From: Cupriavidus sp. U2
Lineage (GTDB): Bacteria > Pseudomonadota > Gammaproteobacteria > Burkholderiales > Burkholderiaceae
Reading direction: 5' to 3'
Length of the DNA: 39,233 nt
Assembly: GCF_009663685.2 (NCBI RefSeq)
Contig: NZ_RCOG02000009.1
Coordinates: 1 to 39,233 of the forward strand
Part shown: piece after piece, positions 25,939-35,231 of the stretch
Layout of the letters: every line of letters begins with the position of its first letter
Numbering within the stretch: the first letter of the stretch is position 1
Translations under genes and position numbers: made by a program
The notes under the pieces: model-generated
Told to the model about the DNA's origin: nothing
Database searches by the model: none
The model's input: the letters and a program-made list of their open reading frames with translations, nothing else

Positions 25939-27348
25939 ATGACCTCCCAACTTGCCAAGAAAGGCGAAGCCTGGTCCGCCCGCTTCTCCGAACCGATGTC
26001 CGACCTGGTGAAGCGTTACACCGCGTCGGTCTTCTTCGACAAGCGCCTGGCGCTGTTCGATATCCAGGGCTCGCTGGCACATGCGGCCATGCTGGCAAGG
26101 CAGGGCATCATCGCCGACGCCGACCGCGCCGAGATCGAGTGCGGCATGGCGCAGATCCGGGGCGAGATCGAATCCGGTGCGTTCGAGTGGAAGCTCGACC
26201 TGGAAGACGTCCACCTCAATATCGAAGCGCGCCTGACCGCGCTGGTCGGCGATGCCGGCAAGCGCCTGCACACGGGCCGTTCGCGGAACGACCAGGTGGC
26301 CACCGATATCCGCCTGTGGCTGCGCAGCGAGATCGACAACATCATCGGCCTGCTGGGCGACCTGCGCGGTGCGCTGCTGGACCTGGCCGAAAAGAACGCC
26401 GACACCATCCTGCCCGGCTTCACCCACCTGCAGGTGGCGCAGCCAGTGACGTTCGGCCACCACCTGATGGCCTACGTGGAAATGTTCACGCGCGACGCCG
26501 AGCGCATGGCCGACTGCCGCCGCCGCGTCAACCGCCTGCCGCTGGGCGCCGCCGCGCTGGCCGGCACGAGCTACCCGATCGACCGCGAATTCGTGGCCCA
26601 GCAGCTGGGCTTCGACGGCGTGTGCCGCAATTCCTTGGACGCCGTATCGGATCGTGATTTCGCCATCGAATTCCTGGCCGCCGCGTCGCTGGTGATGACC
26701 CATATCTCGCGTTTCAGCGAGGAACTGGTGATCTGGATGAGCCCGCGCGTCGGTTTCATCGACATCGCCGACCGCTTCTGCACAGGCAGCTCGATCATGC
26801 CGCAGAAGAAGAACCCCGACGTGCCCGAGCTGGCGCGCGGCAAGACCGGCCGCGTCTACGGCCACCTGAACGGCCTGCTGGTGCTGATGAAGGGCCAGCC
26901 GCTGGCGTACAACAAGGACAACCAGGAAGACAAGGAACCGCTGTTCGACACGGTGGACACCGTGGTGGACACGCTGCGCATCTTCGCCGACATGGTGCCG
27001 GGCATCAGTGTCAAGCCCGACAACATGCGCGCCGCCGCGCTGCAGGGCTACGCCACCGCCACCGACCTGGCCGACTACCTGGTCAAGCGCGGCCTGCCGT
27101 TCCGCGACGCCCACGAGGCCGTGGCCCACGCCGTGCGCGCCTGCGACGACCGCCGCTGCGACCTGGCCGACCTGACGGTCGAGGAACTGCGCCAGGCGTC
27201 CGGCCTGGGCGACAAGGCTTCGCTGATCGGCGACGACGTGCACGCCGTGCTGACGCTGGAAGGCTCGGTCGCATCGCGCAACCATATTGGCGGCACCGCG
27301 CCGGACCAGGTCCGCGCCGCCATCGCCGCCGCACGCAAGACGCTGTAA
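25939..27348 (+). CDS. argH: Argininosuccinate lyase
   Basis: ArgH splits argininosuccinate to arginine and fumarate, the last step of arginine synthesis. The 469-residue protein has the fumarase/aspartase-superfamily signature [18 protein letters not shown], starting at residue 283 and containing the catalytic Ser. The active-site segments [33 protein letters not shown] and [16 protein letters not shown] are also present. Length and motifs are standard. It is a single gene with its own promoter-like TATAAT and a strong terminator. Confidence 0.97.
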   Translation: MTSQLAKKGEAWSARFSEPMSDLVKRYTASVFFDKRLALFDIQGSLAHAAMLARQGIIADADRAEIECGMAQIRGEIESGAFEWKLDLEDVHLNIEARLTALVGDAGKRLHTGRSRNDQVATDIRLWLRSEIDNIIGLLGDLRGALLDLAEKNADTILPGFTHLQVAQPVTFGHHLMAYVEMFTRDAERMADCRRRVNRLPLGAAALAGTSYPIDREFVAQQLGFDGVCRNSLDAVSDRDFAIEFLAAASLVMTHISRFSEELVIWMSPRVGFIDIADRFCTGSSIMPQKKNPDVPELARGKTGRVYGHLNGLLVLMKGQPLAYNKDNQEDKEPLFDTVDTVVDTLRIFADMVPGISVKPDNMRAAALQGYATATDLADYLVKRGLPFRDAHEAVAHAVRACDDRRCDLADLTVEELRQASGLGDKASLIGDDVHAVLTLEGSVASRNHIGGTAPDQVRAAIAAARKTL

Positions 27349-27371
27349 GTTTCGCGTAAGTCTTCGTGGCA

Positions 27372-27406
27372 AAAAAGCCGCTGTGCCGTAGGGCCAGCGG
27401 CTTTTT
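27372..27406 (+). terminator. Rho-independent terminator after argH
   Basis: AAAAAGCCGCTG (27372-27383) pairs with CAGCGGCTTTTT (27395-27406) around an 11-base loop. This gives a GC-rich stem followed by a T-run. It lies 23 bases after the argH stop, as expected. The A-run on the left arm means it can also work on the opposite strand. Confidence 0.88.
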
Positions 27407-27425
27407 GTTTGGGCATGGGTTCTCT

Positions 27426-27547
27426 CCCCTCTCCCGCGTGCGGGAGAGGGGCGGGGGAGAGGGCCAGCGGCTCCGCTTGCTGCCCTGTCGCAGTTTGACC
27501 CGCTAAAACCCTCTCCCCCGGCCCCTCTCCCACCAGTGGGAGAGGGG
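27426..27547. repeat. Composite palindromic repeat, copy B (REPIN-like, inverted orientation)
   Basis: Hairpin one has 12-base arms CCCCTCTCCCGC / GCGGGAGAGGGG at 27426-27451. Hairpin two has 12-base arms CCCCTCTCCCAC / GTGGGAGAGGGG at 27522-27547. The linker between them, read on the minus strand, matches the linker of the metG copies (GCGGAGCCGC versus GCAGAGCCGC, with a related AAACTGCG versus AAATTGCG), so copy B is the same unit in reverse. It lies between the argH terminator and dctQ. Confidence 0.87.
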
Positions 27548-27649
27548 AGCAGCCATCGTGTTTGCCAAACCTTCTAGGACAATCCCCTAGCGCCCACATA
27601 AATTGTTACAGATACACTAATCGGCGCATAAAACCGGGGGAGACAACCC

Positions 27650-28192
27650 ATGAACTACTTGCTTGGTCTGTCACGGCAGATCGACAGGTTGAATCAGCAC
27701 ACGGGCAGGCTTGCAAACATCATGATCCTGCTGTCGTGCCTGATCAGCGCAGGGAACGCCCTGCTTCGTTACGGCTTCAACCTTAGCGACAACTGGCCGC
27801 TGGAGCTGCAGTGGTACATGTTTGCCATTGCCGTGATGTTCGGCGCGTCGTACACGTTCCAGCGCAATGAGCACGTGCGGGTGGACCTGATCTACGGCAA
27901 CGTGTCGGAACGCGCGCAGCACTGGATCGACATCTTCGGCATCATCGTGTTCCTGCTGCCGTCGACCATCCTGTTCACGTGGTTGTCGTGGGAATCGCTG
28001 TTCCTGCCTTCGTGGCGCATTCTCGAGCAGTCGGGCAACTCGGGCGGCCTGCCCCGTTATCCGATCAAGCTCGTGGTGCCCATCGGCTTTGCCCTGCTCA
28101 CGCTGCAGGGGATTTCCGAACTGATCAAGCGCTTCGCCGCCCTGAAGGGCCTGGTGCGCATCGAATCGAAATACGAAAGGCCGGTGCAATAA
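27650..28192 (+). CDS. dctQ: TRAP transporter small permease subunit (DctQ)
   Basis: DctQ is the four-helix membrane subunit of tripartite ATP-independent periplasmic transporters, which import carboxylates and similar solutes using a Na+ or H+ gradient. The 180-residue protein has hydrophobic segments around residues 22-40, 58-75, 92-112 and 134-155. The family's NEHVRVDLIYGNVS follows the second helix. GGGGGAGA precedes the ATG. Its stop overlaps the dctM start (TAATG), so the two are translationally coupled. The periplasmic binding protein gene, normally next to these, is absent here. The substrate is not readable from the sequence. Confidence 0.9.
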   Translation: MNYLLGLSRQIDRLNQHTGRLANIMILLSCLISAGNALLRYGFNLSDNWPLELQWYMFAIAVMFGASYTFQRNEHVRVDLIYGNVSERAQHWIDIFGIIVFLLPSTILFTWLSWESLFLPSWRILEQSGNSGGLPRYPIKLVVPIGFALLTLQGISELIKRFAALKGLVRIESKYERPVQ

Positions 28193-29922
28193 TGATTCCA
28201 TTGGAATATATGCCGCCGCTGATGTTCGGCGGCCTGGTGGTATTCATGCTGATCGGGTTCCCGGTCGCATTCTCGCTCTCGGCGGTGGGCCTGGCCTTCG
28301 GCTTCCTGGCCATCGAATGGGGCTACTTTCCGTTGCAGTTCCTGCAGGCCGTGCCCAGCCGGGTGTTCGGCAGCGTGCTGGCCAACGAACTGCTGCTGGC
28401 GATTCCGTTCTTCACCTTCATGGGCGCGATCCTTGAGAAATGCGGGCTCGCGGAGGACATGCTCGACTCGATGGGCCAGCTGTTCGGCCCGGTGCGGGGC
28501 GGTCTGGGCTACTCGGTGATCATCGTCGGCTTCATCCTCGGCGCGATCACCGGCACGGTGGCCGCGCAGGTGATCGCCATGGCGATGATCTCGCTGCCCG
28601 TGATGATGCGCTACCGCTACAACATGAAATACGCCACGGGCGTGCTGGCCGCATCGGGCACCATCACGCAGCTGGTGCCGCCATCGCTGGTGCTGGTGGT
28701 ACTGGCCGACCAGCTCAAGACGCCGCTGGGCAGCGCCGACGTGGGCAGCATGTACCTGGGCGCCTGGGGGCCCTCGGTCGTGCAGATTGCGCTGTTCGCG
28801 CTCTATACCTTCGTTTTGACCCGCATCAAGCCCGACTGGCTGCCGCCGGTGCCGCCCGAAGCCCGCACGCTGCGCGGCTGGGCGCTGTGGGGCAAGTGCC
28901 TGCGCGGCATCATCCCCTGCGCGGTGCTGATCTTCCTGGTACTGGGCACGATCATGCTGGGCATTGCCACGCCGACCGAATCGGGCGCGATGGGCGCCGT
29001 CGGCGCGCTGGTGCTGGCTGTGATCCGGGACAAGGGCTTCAACCGGATCGACCGCAACATCTACCGTATCGGCATCGGCGCCACGCTGGCGGCGGCGGCC
29101 GTTGGCGTGTTCGCGTTCGGCTCGCATGTCTTCCGGATTCCGCTGGCCGTGGCTTACCTGGTGGTGCTCTGGCTGCTGGTCCGCGCCGGGCAGCTGACCG
29201 ACCTGCGCCTGCTGATCGTCGAGGCCTACCAGTCCACCGCCCGGATCACGGCGATGGTGGTGTTCATCCTGATCGGTTCCACCTGCTTCTCGGTGGTGTT
29301 CCAGGGCGTGGACGGCGGGGCGTGGGTCGAACACCTGTTCACCTCGCTGCCAGGCGGCTGGATCGGCTTCCTGATCGTGGTCAACCTGTTCATCTTCTTC
29401 CTGGCGTTCTTCCTGGACTTCTTCGAGATCGCGTTCATCGTGGTGCCGATGCTGGCCCCGGTGGCGGTCAAGGTCCTGGCGCCGGTGGTGGCCGATTCGA
29501 TGGGCGGCAACCCCGAGGCCGCCGCCACCGCCGCGCTGGTCTGGTTCGGCGTGATGCTGTGCGTGAACATGCAGACGTCGTTCATGCACCCGCCGTTCGG
29601 TTTCGCGCTGTTCTACCTGCGCGGCATCGCGCCGAAGGAAGTCAAAAGCTCGGACATCTACTGGGGCGCGCTGCCCTGGGTGGGCCTGCAACTGGTGATG
29701 GTGCTGCTGGTGATGTTCTGGCCGGGCATGGTGACTGGACTGCTGGACAAGGGATCGCTCAAACATAGTAATTCCGCCGAAGTCAGTATTCCGCTTGGGG
29801 GGCAGGACAGCGAGAGCAAACCAGGCGGGCCGGCATCGACACCGGGCACGCTGGAGCTGCCGGGCAGTAGTACCGAAAGCGAACCCGCCGCACCGCAATT
29901 CCAGTTCGAGAAGGGCAAGTAG
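28192..29922 (+). CDS. dctM: TRAP transporter large permease subunit (DctM)
   Basis: DctM is the channel-forming subunit. The 576-residue protein is much longer than the usual 425-440. It has the family motifs LLAIPFFTFMGAILEKCGLA, GTVAAQVIAMAMISLPVMM, GTITQLVPPSLVLVVLADQL and IATPTESGAMGAVGALVLAV. Between the N- and C-terminal halves an insert carries extra hydrophobic helices (about residues 290-330: IGIGATLAAAAVGVFAFG and LAVAYLVVLWLLVRAG). A hydrophilic tail of about 55 residues rich in Ser, Gly, Pro and Glu (after WPGMVTGLLDKGSLK) ends the protein. I chose the ATG at 28192; the frame stays open upstream only over dctQ. Confidence 0.92.
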   Translation: MIPLEYMPPLMFGGLVVFMLIGFPVAFSLSAVGLAFGFLAIEWGYFPLQFLQAVPSRVFGSVLANELLLAIPFFTFMGAILEKCGLAEDMLDSMGQLFGPVRGGLGYSVIIVGFILGAITGTVAAQVIAMAMISLPVMMRYRYNMKYATGVLAASGTITQLVPPSLVLVVLADQLKTPLGSADVGSMYLGAWGPSVVQIALFALYTFVLTRIKPDWLPPVPPEARTLRGWALWGKCLRGIIPCAVLIFLVLGTIMLGIATPTESGAMGAVGALVLAVIRDKGFNRIDRNIYRIGIGATLAAAAVGVFAFGSHVFRIPLAVAYLVVLWLLVRAGQLTDLRLLIVEAYQSTARITAMVVFILIGSTCFSVVFQGVDGGAWVEHLFTSLPGGWIGFLIVVNLFIFFLAFFLDFFEIAFIVVPMLAPVAVKVLAPVVADSMGGNPEAAATAALVWFGVMLCVNMQTSFMHPPFGFALFYLRGIAPKEVKSSDIYWGALPWVGLQLVMVLLVMFWPGMVTGLLDKGSLKHSNSAEVSIPLGGQDSESKPGGPASTPGTLELPGSSTESEPAAPQFQFEKGK

Positions 29923-29956
29923 TTGGTTTGAAGCGTGGTTGGCGAGCGATCCGCTT

Positions 29957-30135
29957 GCCCTCTCCCCCGGCCCCTCTCCCGCCGTGCGGGAGAGGGGAGC
30001 AGACCGGCAGTCTTTGGAATTCCATCTGTGTTCTCCCCTCTTCCGCGCGCGGGAGAGGGAGCGAACCGGCAGTCTCTGAAAATCCCCCGTTGTTCTCCCT
30101 TCTCCCGCACGCGGGAGAAGGGTAGGGGAGAGGGC
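29957..30135. repeat. Cluster of three related palindromes, copy C, with 62-base tandem units
   Basis: A palindrome of the same family lies at about 29970-29998 (CCCCTCTCCCGC / GCGGGAGAGGGG). Two more follow, at about 30033-30060 (CTCTTCCGCGCGCGGGAGAG) and 30095-30121 (CCTTCTCCCGCACGCGGGAG). The second and third are preceded at a spacing of 62 bases by the shared ACCGGCAGTCT (30003 and 30065), showing a degenerate tandem duplication. The cluster lies between dctM and a terminator. Confidence 0.8.
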
Positions 30136-30168
30136 AAAGCCCTTCCCTACTGACCACGCCCAAACAAA

Positions 30169-30199
30169 AAAACCCCCGGCCTCGCGGCACGGGGGTTTT
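30169..30199. terminator. Bidirectional rho-independent terminator between dctM and the decarboxylase
   Basis: AAAACCCCCG (30169-30178) pairs with CGGGGGTTTT (30190-30199) around an 11-base loop. The A-run and T-run on the two sides allow it to end both the plus-strand dctQM transcript and the minus-strand decarboxylase transcript, whose genes converge here. Confidence 0.87.
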
Positions 30200-30218
30200 C
30201 TTATTGAGCGGAATCCGC

Positions 30219-32483
30219 TTACTGCTTCACGCAGTCCACGAAATACGCCGTCTGGCCGTCGATCTCGTCTTCCACCAGGCCGTGGATGTCGGTCTCGAAG
30301 CCCGGGAACAGCTTGTTGAACTCGCGTGCGAACTTCAGGTACTGCACGATGGTGCGGTTGAAGCGTTCGCCCGGGATCAGCAGCGGAATGCCCGGCGGGT
30401 ACGGTGTCAGCAGGATGGCCGTCACGCGGCCTTCCAGGTCGTCCACGGGCACGCGCTCGATCTCGCGGTGCGCCATCATCGCCCAGGCGTCCGACGGCTT
30501 CATTGCCGGTTCCATGTCCGACAGGTACATCTCGGTGGTCACGCGGGCCACGTCGTTGGCCTTGTAGACGCTATGGATGGCGTCGCACAGATCGCGCAGG
30601 CCCATCCGCTCGTACTGCGGGTACTTGCCGACGAATTCGGGCAGCACGCGCCACAGCGGCTGGTTCTGGTCGTAGTCGTCCTTGAACTGCTGCAGCTCGG
30701 TCACCAGCGAGTTCCAGCGGCCCTTGGTGATGCCGATCGTGAACATGATGAAGAACGAGTACAGACCCGTCTTCTCGATGATGATGCCGTGCTCGGCCAG
30801 GTACTTGGTAACGATGGCCGCCGGGATGCCGCGTTCGCTGAACTCGCCGTCCACGTCCAGGCCCGGGGTGATGATGGTGGCCTTGATCGGGTCCAGCAGG
30901 TTGAAGCCATCGGCCAGGTCGCCGAAGCCGTGCCACCGCTCGTTGGCCTTGAGCATCCATTCGTCGCGGTCGGGCACGCCTTCCTCGGCCAGCGTGTCCG
31001 GGCCCCAGACCTTGAACCACCAGTCGCCGTTGTCCACGACGTCGTAGTCGGCCTCGACCTTGCGCACGGCGCGGCGGAAGTCCAGCGCCTCGGCAATGCT
31101 TTCCTCGACCAGCGCAGTGCCGCCCGGCGCTTCCATCATGGCCGCCGCCACGTCGCACGACGCAATGATCGAATACTGCGGGCTCGTCGAGGTGTGCATC
31201 AGGTACGCCTCGTTGAAACGATAGCGGTCCAGCTTGCGGGTCTCGGAATCCTGCACCAGGATTTGCGATGCCTGCGACAGGCCGGCCAGCAGCTTGTGCG
31301 TGGACTGCGTGGCGAACACCAGCGCGTCCTTGCTGCGCGGCCGGTCACGGCCGATCGCGTGCATGTTGCGGTAGAAATCGTGGAACGCGGCGTGCGGCAG
31401 CCAGGCTTCGTCGAAATGCAGCGTGTCGATCTCGGACGTCAGCATTTCCTTAATTTGCTCGGCGTTATACAGCACGCCGTCGTACGTGCCCTGCGTGATC
31501 GTCAGGATGCGCGGCTTCTGGTTCTTGGCCTTGCTGGCGAACGGATGGTTCTCGATCTTTTTGCGGATGGTCTCCGGATCGAACTCGCTCTTCGGAATCG
31601 GGCCGATGATGCCGTAGTGGTTGCGCGTCGGCATCAGGAACACCGGAATCGCGCCGGTCATCATGATCGCGTGCAGGATGGACTTGTGGCAGTTGCGGTC
31701 CACCACCACGATGTCGCCCGGCGCCACGTTGGCGTGCCAGACCATCTTGTTCGACGTCGACGTGCCGTTGGTCACGAAGAACATGTGGTCCGAATTGAAG
31801 ATGCGCGCGGCATTGCGCTCGGACGCCGCCACCGGGCCGGTGTGGTCCAGCAGCTGGCCCAGCTCTTCCACAGCGTTGCAGACGTCGGCGCGCAGCATGT
31901 TCTCGCCGAAGAACTGGTGGAAGACCTGCCCCACCGGGCTCTTCAGGAACGCCACGCCGCCCGAATGGCCCGGGCAGTGCCACGAGTACGAGCTGTCCTG
32001 CGCGTAGTCGATCAGCGCCTTGAAGAACGGCGGGGCCAGCGTGTCCAGATACACCTTGGCCTCGCGGATGATATGGCGCGCCACGAATTCGGGGGTGTCC
32101 TCGAACATGTGGATGAAGCCGTGCAGTTCGCGCAGGATATCGTTCGGAATGTGACGCGAAGTGCGCGTTTCGCCGTACAGGAAGATCGGCAGGTCCGTGT
32201 TGCGGCGGCGCACTTCGTTCACGAACGCGCGCAGCTTCTCGATGGCGGCGGCTTCGGGCTGGTCGTCGGCGCGCACGAACTCGTCGTCGTCGATCGACAC
32301 GATAAACGTGGACGCCCGGCTGGCCTGCTGGGCGAACGATGTCAGGTCGCCATAGCTGGTCAGACCCATCACTTCCATGCCCTCGCGCTCGATGGCCTCG
32401 GCCAGTGCGCGAATGCCCGAGCCGGAAATGTTCTCGGAACGGAAGTCTTCATCGATGATGATGACGGGGAAGCGGAATTTCAT
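30219..32483 (-). CDS. Arginine/lysine/ornithine decarboxylase (PLP-dependent, inducible-type, fold I)
   Basis: Enzymes of this group decarboxylate a basic amino acid to a diamine, used in polyamine supply or acid resistance. The 754-residue protein has an N-terminal response-regulator-like wing domain (residues 1 to about 130), then the PLP domain. WHCPGHSGGVAFLKSPVG, FVTNGTSTSNKMVWHA, HFDEAWLPHAAF and the Schiff-base Lys397 in ATQSTHKLLAGLSQ are visible, and a C-terminal domain follows. AAGGA precedes the ATG at 32483 at a suitable distance. Which amino acid it uses cannot be decided by eye; arginine (AdiA-type) or lysine (LdcC-type) are the main options. It is a single gene on the minus strand. 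Confidence 0.92.
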   Translation of the reverse strand: MKFRFPVIIIDEDFRSENISGSGIRALAEAIEREGMEVMGLTSYGDLTSFAQQASRASTFIVSIDDDEFVRADDQPEAAAIEKLRAFVNEVRRRNTDLPIFLYGETRTSRHIPNDILRELHGFIHMFEDTPEFVARHIIREAKVYLDTLAPPFFKALIDYAQDSSYSWHCPGHSGGVAFLKSPVGQVFHQFFGENMLRADVCNAVEELGQLLDHTGPVAASERNAARIFNSDHMFFVTNGTSTSNKMVWHANVAPGDIVVVDRNCHKSILHAIMMTGAIPVFLMPTRNHYGIIGPIPKSEFDPETIRKKIENHPFASKAKNQKPRILTITQGTYDGVLYNAEQIKEMLTSEIDTLHFDEAWLPHAAFHDFYRNMHAIGRDRPRSKDALVFATQSTHKLLAGLSQASQILVQDSETRKLDRYRFNEAYLMHTSTSPQYSIIASCDVAAAMMEAPGGTALVEESIAEALDFRRAVRKVEADYDVVDNGDWWFKVWGPDTLAEEGVPDRDEWMLKANERWHGFGDLADGFNLLDPIKATIITPGLDVDGEFSERGIPAAIVTKYLAEHGIIIEKTGLYSFFIMFTIGITKGRWNSLVTELQQFKDDYDQNQPLWRVLPEFVGKYPQYERMGLRDLCDAIHSVYKANDVARVTTEMYLSDMEPAMKPSDAWAMMAHREIERVPVDDLEGRVTAILLTPYPPGIPLLIPGERFNRTIVQYLKFAREFNKLFPGFETDIHGLVEDEIDGQTAYFVDCVKQ

Positions 32484-32658
32484 CGGGCAATCCTTGATGA
32501 GGGTGCTTGTAAAGACTTGAGCCACATGGCCGCCGGGAGGTTCCCGCAACAGCGACATGTGGCTCGTTCGTCAGGTCTGGCGCCCGGGCTGTCGCGCCCG
32601 GTGGCGCCGCCGGCGCGATGCACACGCCGGCATTGTGAGACAGGAAAATGACAGGCCG

Positions 32659-33225
32659 TCAGGTCTTCGGCAGCGTGACACCGTGCTGGCCCTGATACTT
32701 GCCGCCGCGGTCCGCATACGAAGTCTCGCAGATCTCGTCCGACTCGAAGAACAGCACTTGGGCGCAGCCCTCGCCGGCATAGATCTTGGCGGGCAGCGGC
32801 GTCGTGTTCGAGAACTCCAGCGTCACATAGCCTTCCCATTCGGGCTCGAACGGCGTTACGTTGACGATGATGCCGCAGCGCGCGTACGTGCTCTTGCCCA
32901 GGCAGATGGTCAACACGCTGCGCGGAATCCGGAAGTACTCCATCGTGCGGGCCAGCGCGAACGAGTTCGGCGGGATGATGCAGACGTCACCCTTGAAGTC
33001 CACGAACGACTTCTCGTCGAAGTTCTTCGGATCGACGATGGTGCTGTTGATGTTCGTGAAGATCTTGAATTCGTCGGCGCACCGGATGTCGTAGCCGTAG
33101 CTCGACGTGCCATAGGAAACGATCTTGCGCCCGTCCGATTCCCGTACCTGGCCGGGCTCGAACGGTTCGATCATGCCGTGCTGTTCCGCCATGCGGCGGA
33201 TCCACTTGTCGGATTTGATGCTCAT
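32659..33225 (-). CDS. dcd: dCTP deaminase
   Basis: Dcd deaminates dCTP to dUTP, the main route to dTMP in Gram-negative bacteria. The 188-residue protein is the standard length. Motifs are [73 protein letters not shown] (Ser, Arg and the catalytic Glu region) and [13 protein letters not shown]. The ATG at 33225 gives the family start. It is 175 bases upstream (on its own strand) of the decarboxylase gene, a gap with GC-rich inverted sequences but no clear terminator. Confidence 0.96.
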   Translation of the reverse strand: MSIKSDKWIRRMAEQHGMIEPFEPGQVRESDGRKIVSYGTSSYGYDIRCADEFKIFTNINSTIVDPKNFDEKSFVDFKGDVCIIPPNSFALARTMEYFRIPRSVLTICLGKSTYARCGIIVNVTPFEPEWEGYVTLEFSNTTPLPAKIYAGEGCAQVLFFESDEICETSYADRGGKYQGQHGVTLPKT

Positions 33226-33430
33226 ATAGACGTGGCAGGAGGGTCGGACAGCTGGCCGGCCATTGCCCGGCGCCGCTGGAATGGGGCGCATTGTACAACC
33301 ATTCGCCGGGCGGACCCCGGGGGAAACCCGACGTATCCCCGGCGACGTCAATTCAGGCCGGACACCCTTCTCCCGTCAGGCCGAAGACGGGCCGACCGGG
33401 GCTGCCGGCGCCCGGCCCCAGGGCGGCGAA

Positions 33431-34006
33431 TCAGATTGCCGCAATCACGCCGCACGCGATGCGCCCACCGGCATTGCCCGTGGGCTGGGTGCGATAGTCG
33501 TCCGGGTCCTTGTGGACGATCACCGAACGGCCCACCACGCTGTTCGGGCCGGCGCCCACGGTCACGTCGCTCATCACGAACTGCGCGCGCGCATTGCCGG
33601 CGGAGTCGGCCGTCAGGTTGTTCATGTCGCCGGCATGGTGTTCAGGCATCGACATCTGGCCATGCGGCTTGGCGCCCGGATTGAAGTGGCCGCCCGCGCT
33701 CATGGCGTCCGGCGCCGAGCAATCGCCCTTTTCGTGGATATGGAAGCCGTGCGTGGTGCCCGGTGGCAGGCCGGTCACCGCCACGACCACCATCACACCG
33801 CCGCCCGGCTGCTGCTCGAACGTGACGCGCCCACCGGTATTGGTGCCGCTTTTGGACGCCAGCGGCGCGGCGGCCCGGGTGGCGCCCGGAGCCGCCATGG
33901 CCGTGCTGGCCGTGGGCGCTGCCGACGGGCTCTTGTCAGTCTGCGCACAGCCGGCCGCCAGCACCGCGGCAGCAGCGACCGTCAACCCGAAAAGTACACG
34001 TTTCAT
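33431..34006 (-). CDS. sodC: Cu/Zn superoxide dismutase, lipoprotein form
   Basis: SodC converts superoxide to hydrogen peroxide and oxygen in the periplasm, often as protection against host or external oxidants. The 191-residue protein begins with a lipoprotein signal MKRVLFGLTVAAAAVLAAGC (lipobox Cys20). A Thr/Ala/Pro-rich linker of about 35 residues follows. The SOD domain has THGFHIHEKGDCSAPD (Cu His pair and disulfide Cys), AGGHFNPGAKPHG, the zinc-loop PEHHAGDMNNLTAD and the C-terminal SVIVHKDPDDYRTQ ... GGRIACGVI. All expected metal ligands appear present. AGGAGG lies six bases before the ATG. The protein should be anchored in the outer membrane facing the periplasm. Confidence 0.94.
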   Translation of the reverse strand: MKRVLFGLTVAAAAVLAAGCAQTDKSPSAAPTASTAMAAPGATRAAAPLASKSGTNTGGRVTFEQQPGGGVMVVVAVTGLPPGTTHGFHIHEKGDCSAPDAMSAGGHFNPGAKPHGQMSMPEHHAGDMNNLTADSAGNARAQFVMSDVTVGAGPNSVVGRSVIVHKDPDDYRTQPTGNAGGRIACGVIAAI

Positions 34007-34142
34007 GCCGTTCCTCCTCTTCTTGCTTGTGTGCGCGATGCCCGCGCGTGAACGTCGACGCCTTGCCGTGTGGATTGTAGGACAGGCGCCCGGCACGACA
34101 ATGTCGGACAGCCTCCCATTTTTTGCGGCCCGTCAAAACGCT

Positions 34143-35231
34143 TCAGGTATTCTGAACCACGATGCTCGGGAACTTGTTGCTCATGTCGCGCGCCTTGTCG
34201 GCGACCTTGATCGCCACCTTGCGCGCCACTTCGCGATAGATGCCGGCGATCTGGCCATCGGGGTCGGCCACCACGGTCGGGTGGCCCGAATCGGCCTGCT
34301 CGCGGATCGACAGGTTCAGCGGCAGGCTGCCCAGCACGTCCACGCCATAGTCGGCGCTCATTTTCTGGGCGCCGCCGGCACCGAAGATGTGTTCGGTATG
34401 GCCGCAGTTCGGGCAGCAGTAGACGGCCATGTTCTCGACGATGCCGAGAATCGGGATGCCGACCTTCTCGAACATCTTGAGCCCCTTGCGGGCGTCCAGC
34501 AGGGCGATGTCCTGGGGCGTGGTCACGATCACCGCGCCGGTGACCGGCACCTTCTGCGACAGCGTCAGCTGGATGTCGCCGGTGCCGGGCGGCATGTCGA
34601 CGATCAGGTAATCGAGGTCCGTCCAGTTGGTCTGGCGCAGCAGCTGCTCCAGCGCGGAGGTCACCATCGGGCCGCGCCAGACCATCGGGTTATCCTGTTC
34701 GATCAGGAAACCGATCGAATTGGCCTGCAGCCCATGGCCCTGCAGCGGCATCATGGTCTGGCCGTCGGTCGATTCCGGGCGACCGCTGATGCCCAGCATC
34801 ATCGGCAGGCTCGGGCCATAGATATCGGCATCGAGCATGCCCACGCGCGCGCCCTCGGCGGCCAGGGCCAGCGCCAGGTTCACGGCCGTGGTGGACTTGC
34901 CCACCCCGCCCTTGCCGGATGCCACGGCGATCACATTGCGCACGCCGGGCAACAGCTTCACGCCACGCTGCACCGCGTGGGCGACGATCTTCATCGACAC
35001 CGCCACGCTGACATTGGCGGCGGCGTCCAGCTTGCGCACGGCGTCGGTCACGAGGCCGCGGATCAGGTCGAACTGGCTCTTGCCCGGGTACCCCAGCTCC
35101 ACCTCCACGGACACGTTGCCGCCATCAACCCGCACGTTGCGGGCCGACCGCGTGGACACGAGGTCCTTGCCCGTATTGGGATCGATGACCGTACGCAGGA
35201 CTTCGGTTACCTGTTCAGTGGTGAGGCTCAA
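34143..35231 (-). CDS. apbC: Iron-sulfur cluster carrier protein ApbC/Mrp
   Basis: ApbC (Mrp) is a P-loop ATPase of the MinD/NBP35 family that carries and inserts Fe-S clusters. The 362-residue protein has an N-terminal DUF59/MIP18-like domain (residues 1 to about 80, EQVTEVLRTVIDPNTGKDLV). The deviant Walker A IAVASGKGGVGKSTTAVNLA begins near residue 102. DYLIVDMPPGTGDIQLTL is the Walker B region, and NMAVYCCPNCGH carries the CxxC that holds a bridging cluster. The preferred start is the TTG at 35231: GGAG lies seven bases upstream and the resulting length is standard. An ATG at 35300 would add 23 unlikely residues. It is divergent from the OmpA lipoprotein and metG. Confidence 0.92.
   Translation of the reverse strand: MSLTTEQVTEVLRTVIDPNTGKDLVSTRSARNVRVDGGNVSVEVELGYPGKSQFDLIRGLVTDAVRKLDAAANVSVAVSMKIVAHAVQRGVKLLPGVRNVIAVASGKGGVGKSTTAVNLALALAAEGARVGMLDADIYGPSLPMMLGISGRPESTDGQTMMPLQGHGLQANSIGFLIEQDNPMVWRGPMVTSALEQLLRQTNWTDLDYLIVDMPPGTGDIQLTLSQKVPVTGAVIVTTPQDIALLDARKGLKMFEKVGIPILGIVENMAVYCCPNCGHTEHIFGAGGAQKMSADYGVDVLGSLPLNLSIREQADSGHPTVVADPDGQIAGIYREVARKVAIKVADKARDMSNKFPSIVVQNT

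Noticed and set aside
28057..29898. A 613-codon minus-strand frame opposite dctM
   Set aside because: Same antisense artefact; extreme His/Gln/Asp composition and no family motif.
25746..30135. Regular-looking short hairpin repeats as a possible CRISPR array
   Set aside because: Spacing is irregular, units are palindromic with a conserved linker rather than unique spacers, and no cas gene is present.
30204..32651. An 815-codon plus-strand frame opposite the decarboxylase gene
   Set aside because: Mirrors the codons of the real gene; no domain, no ribosome binding site.
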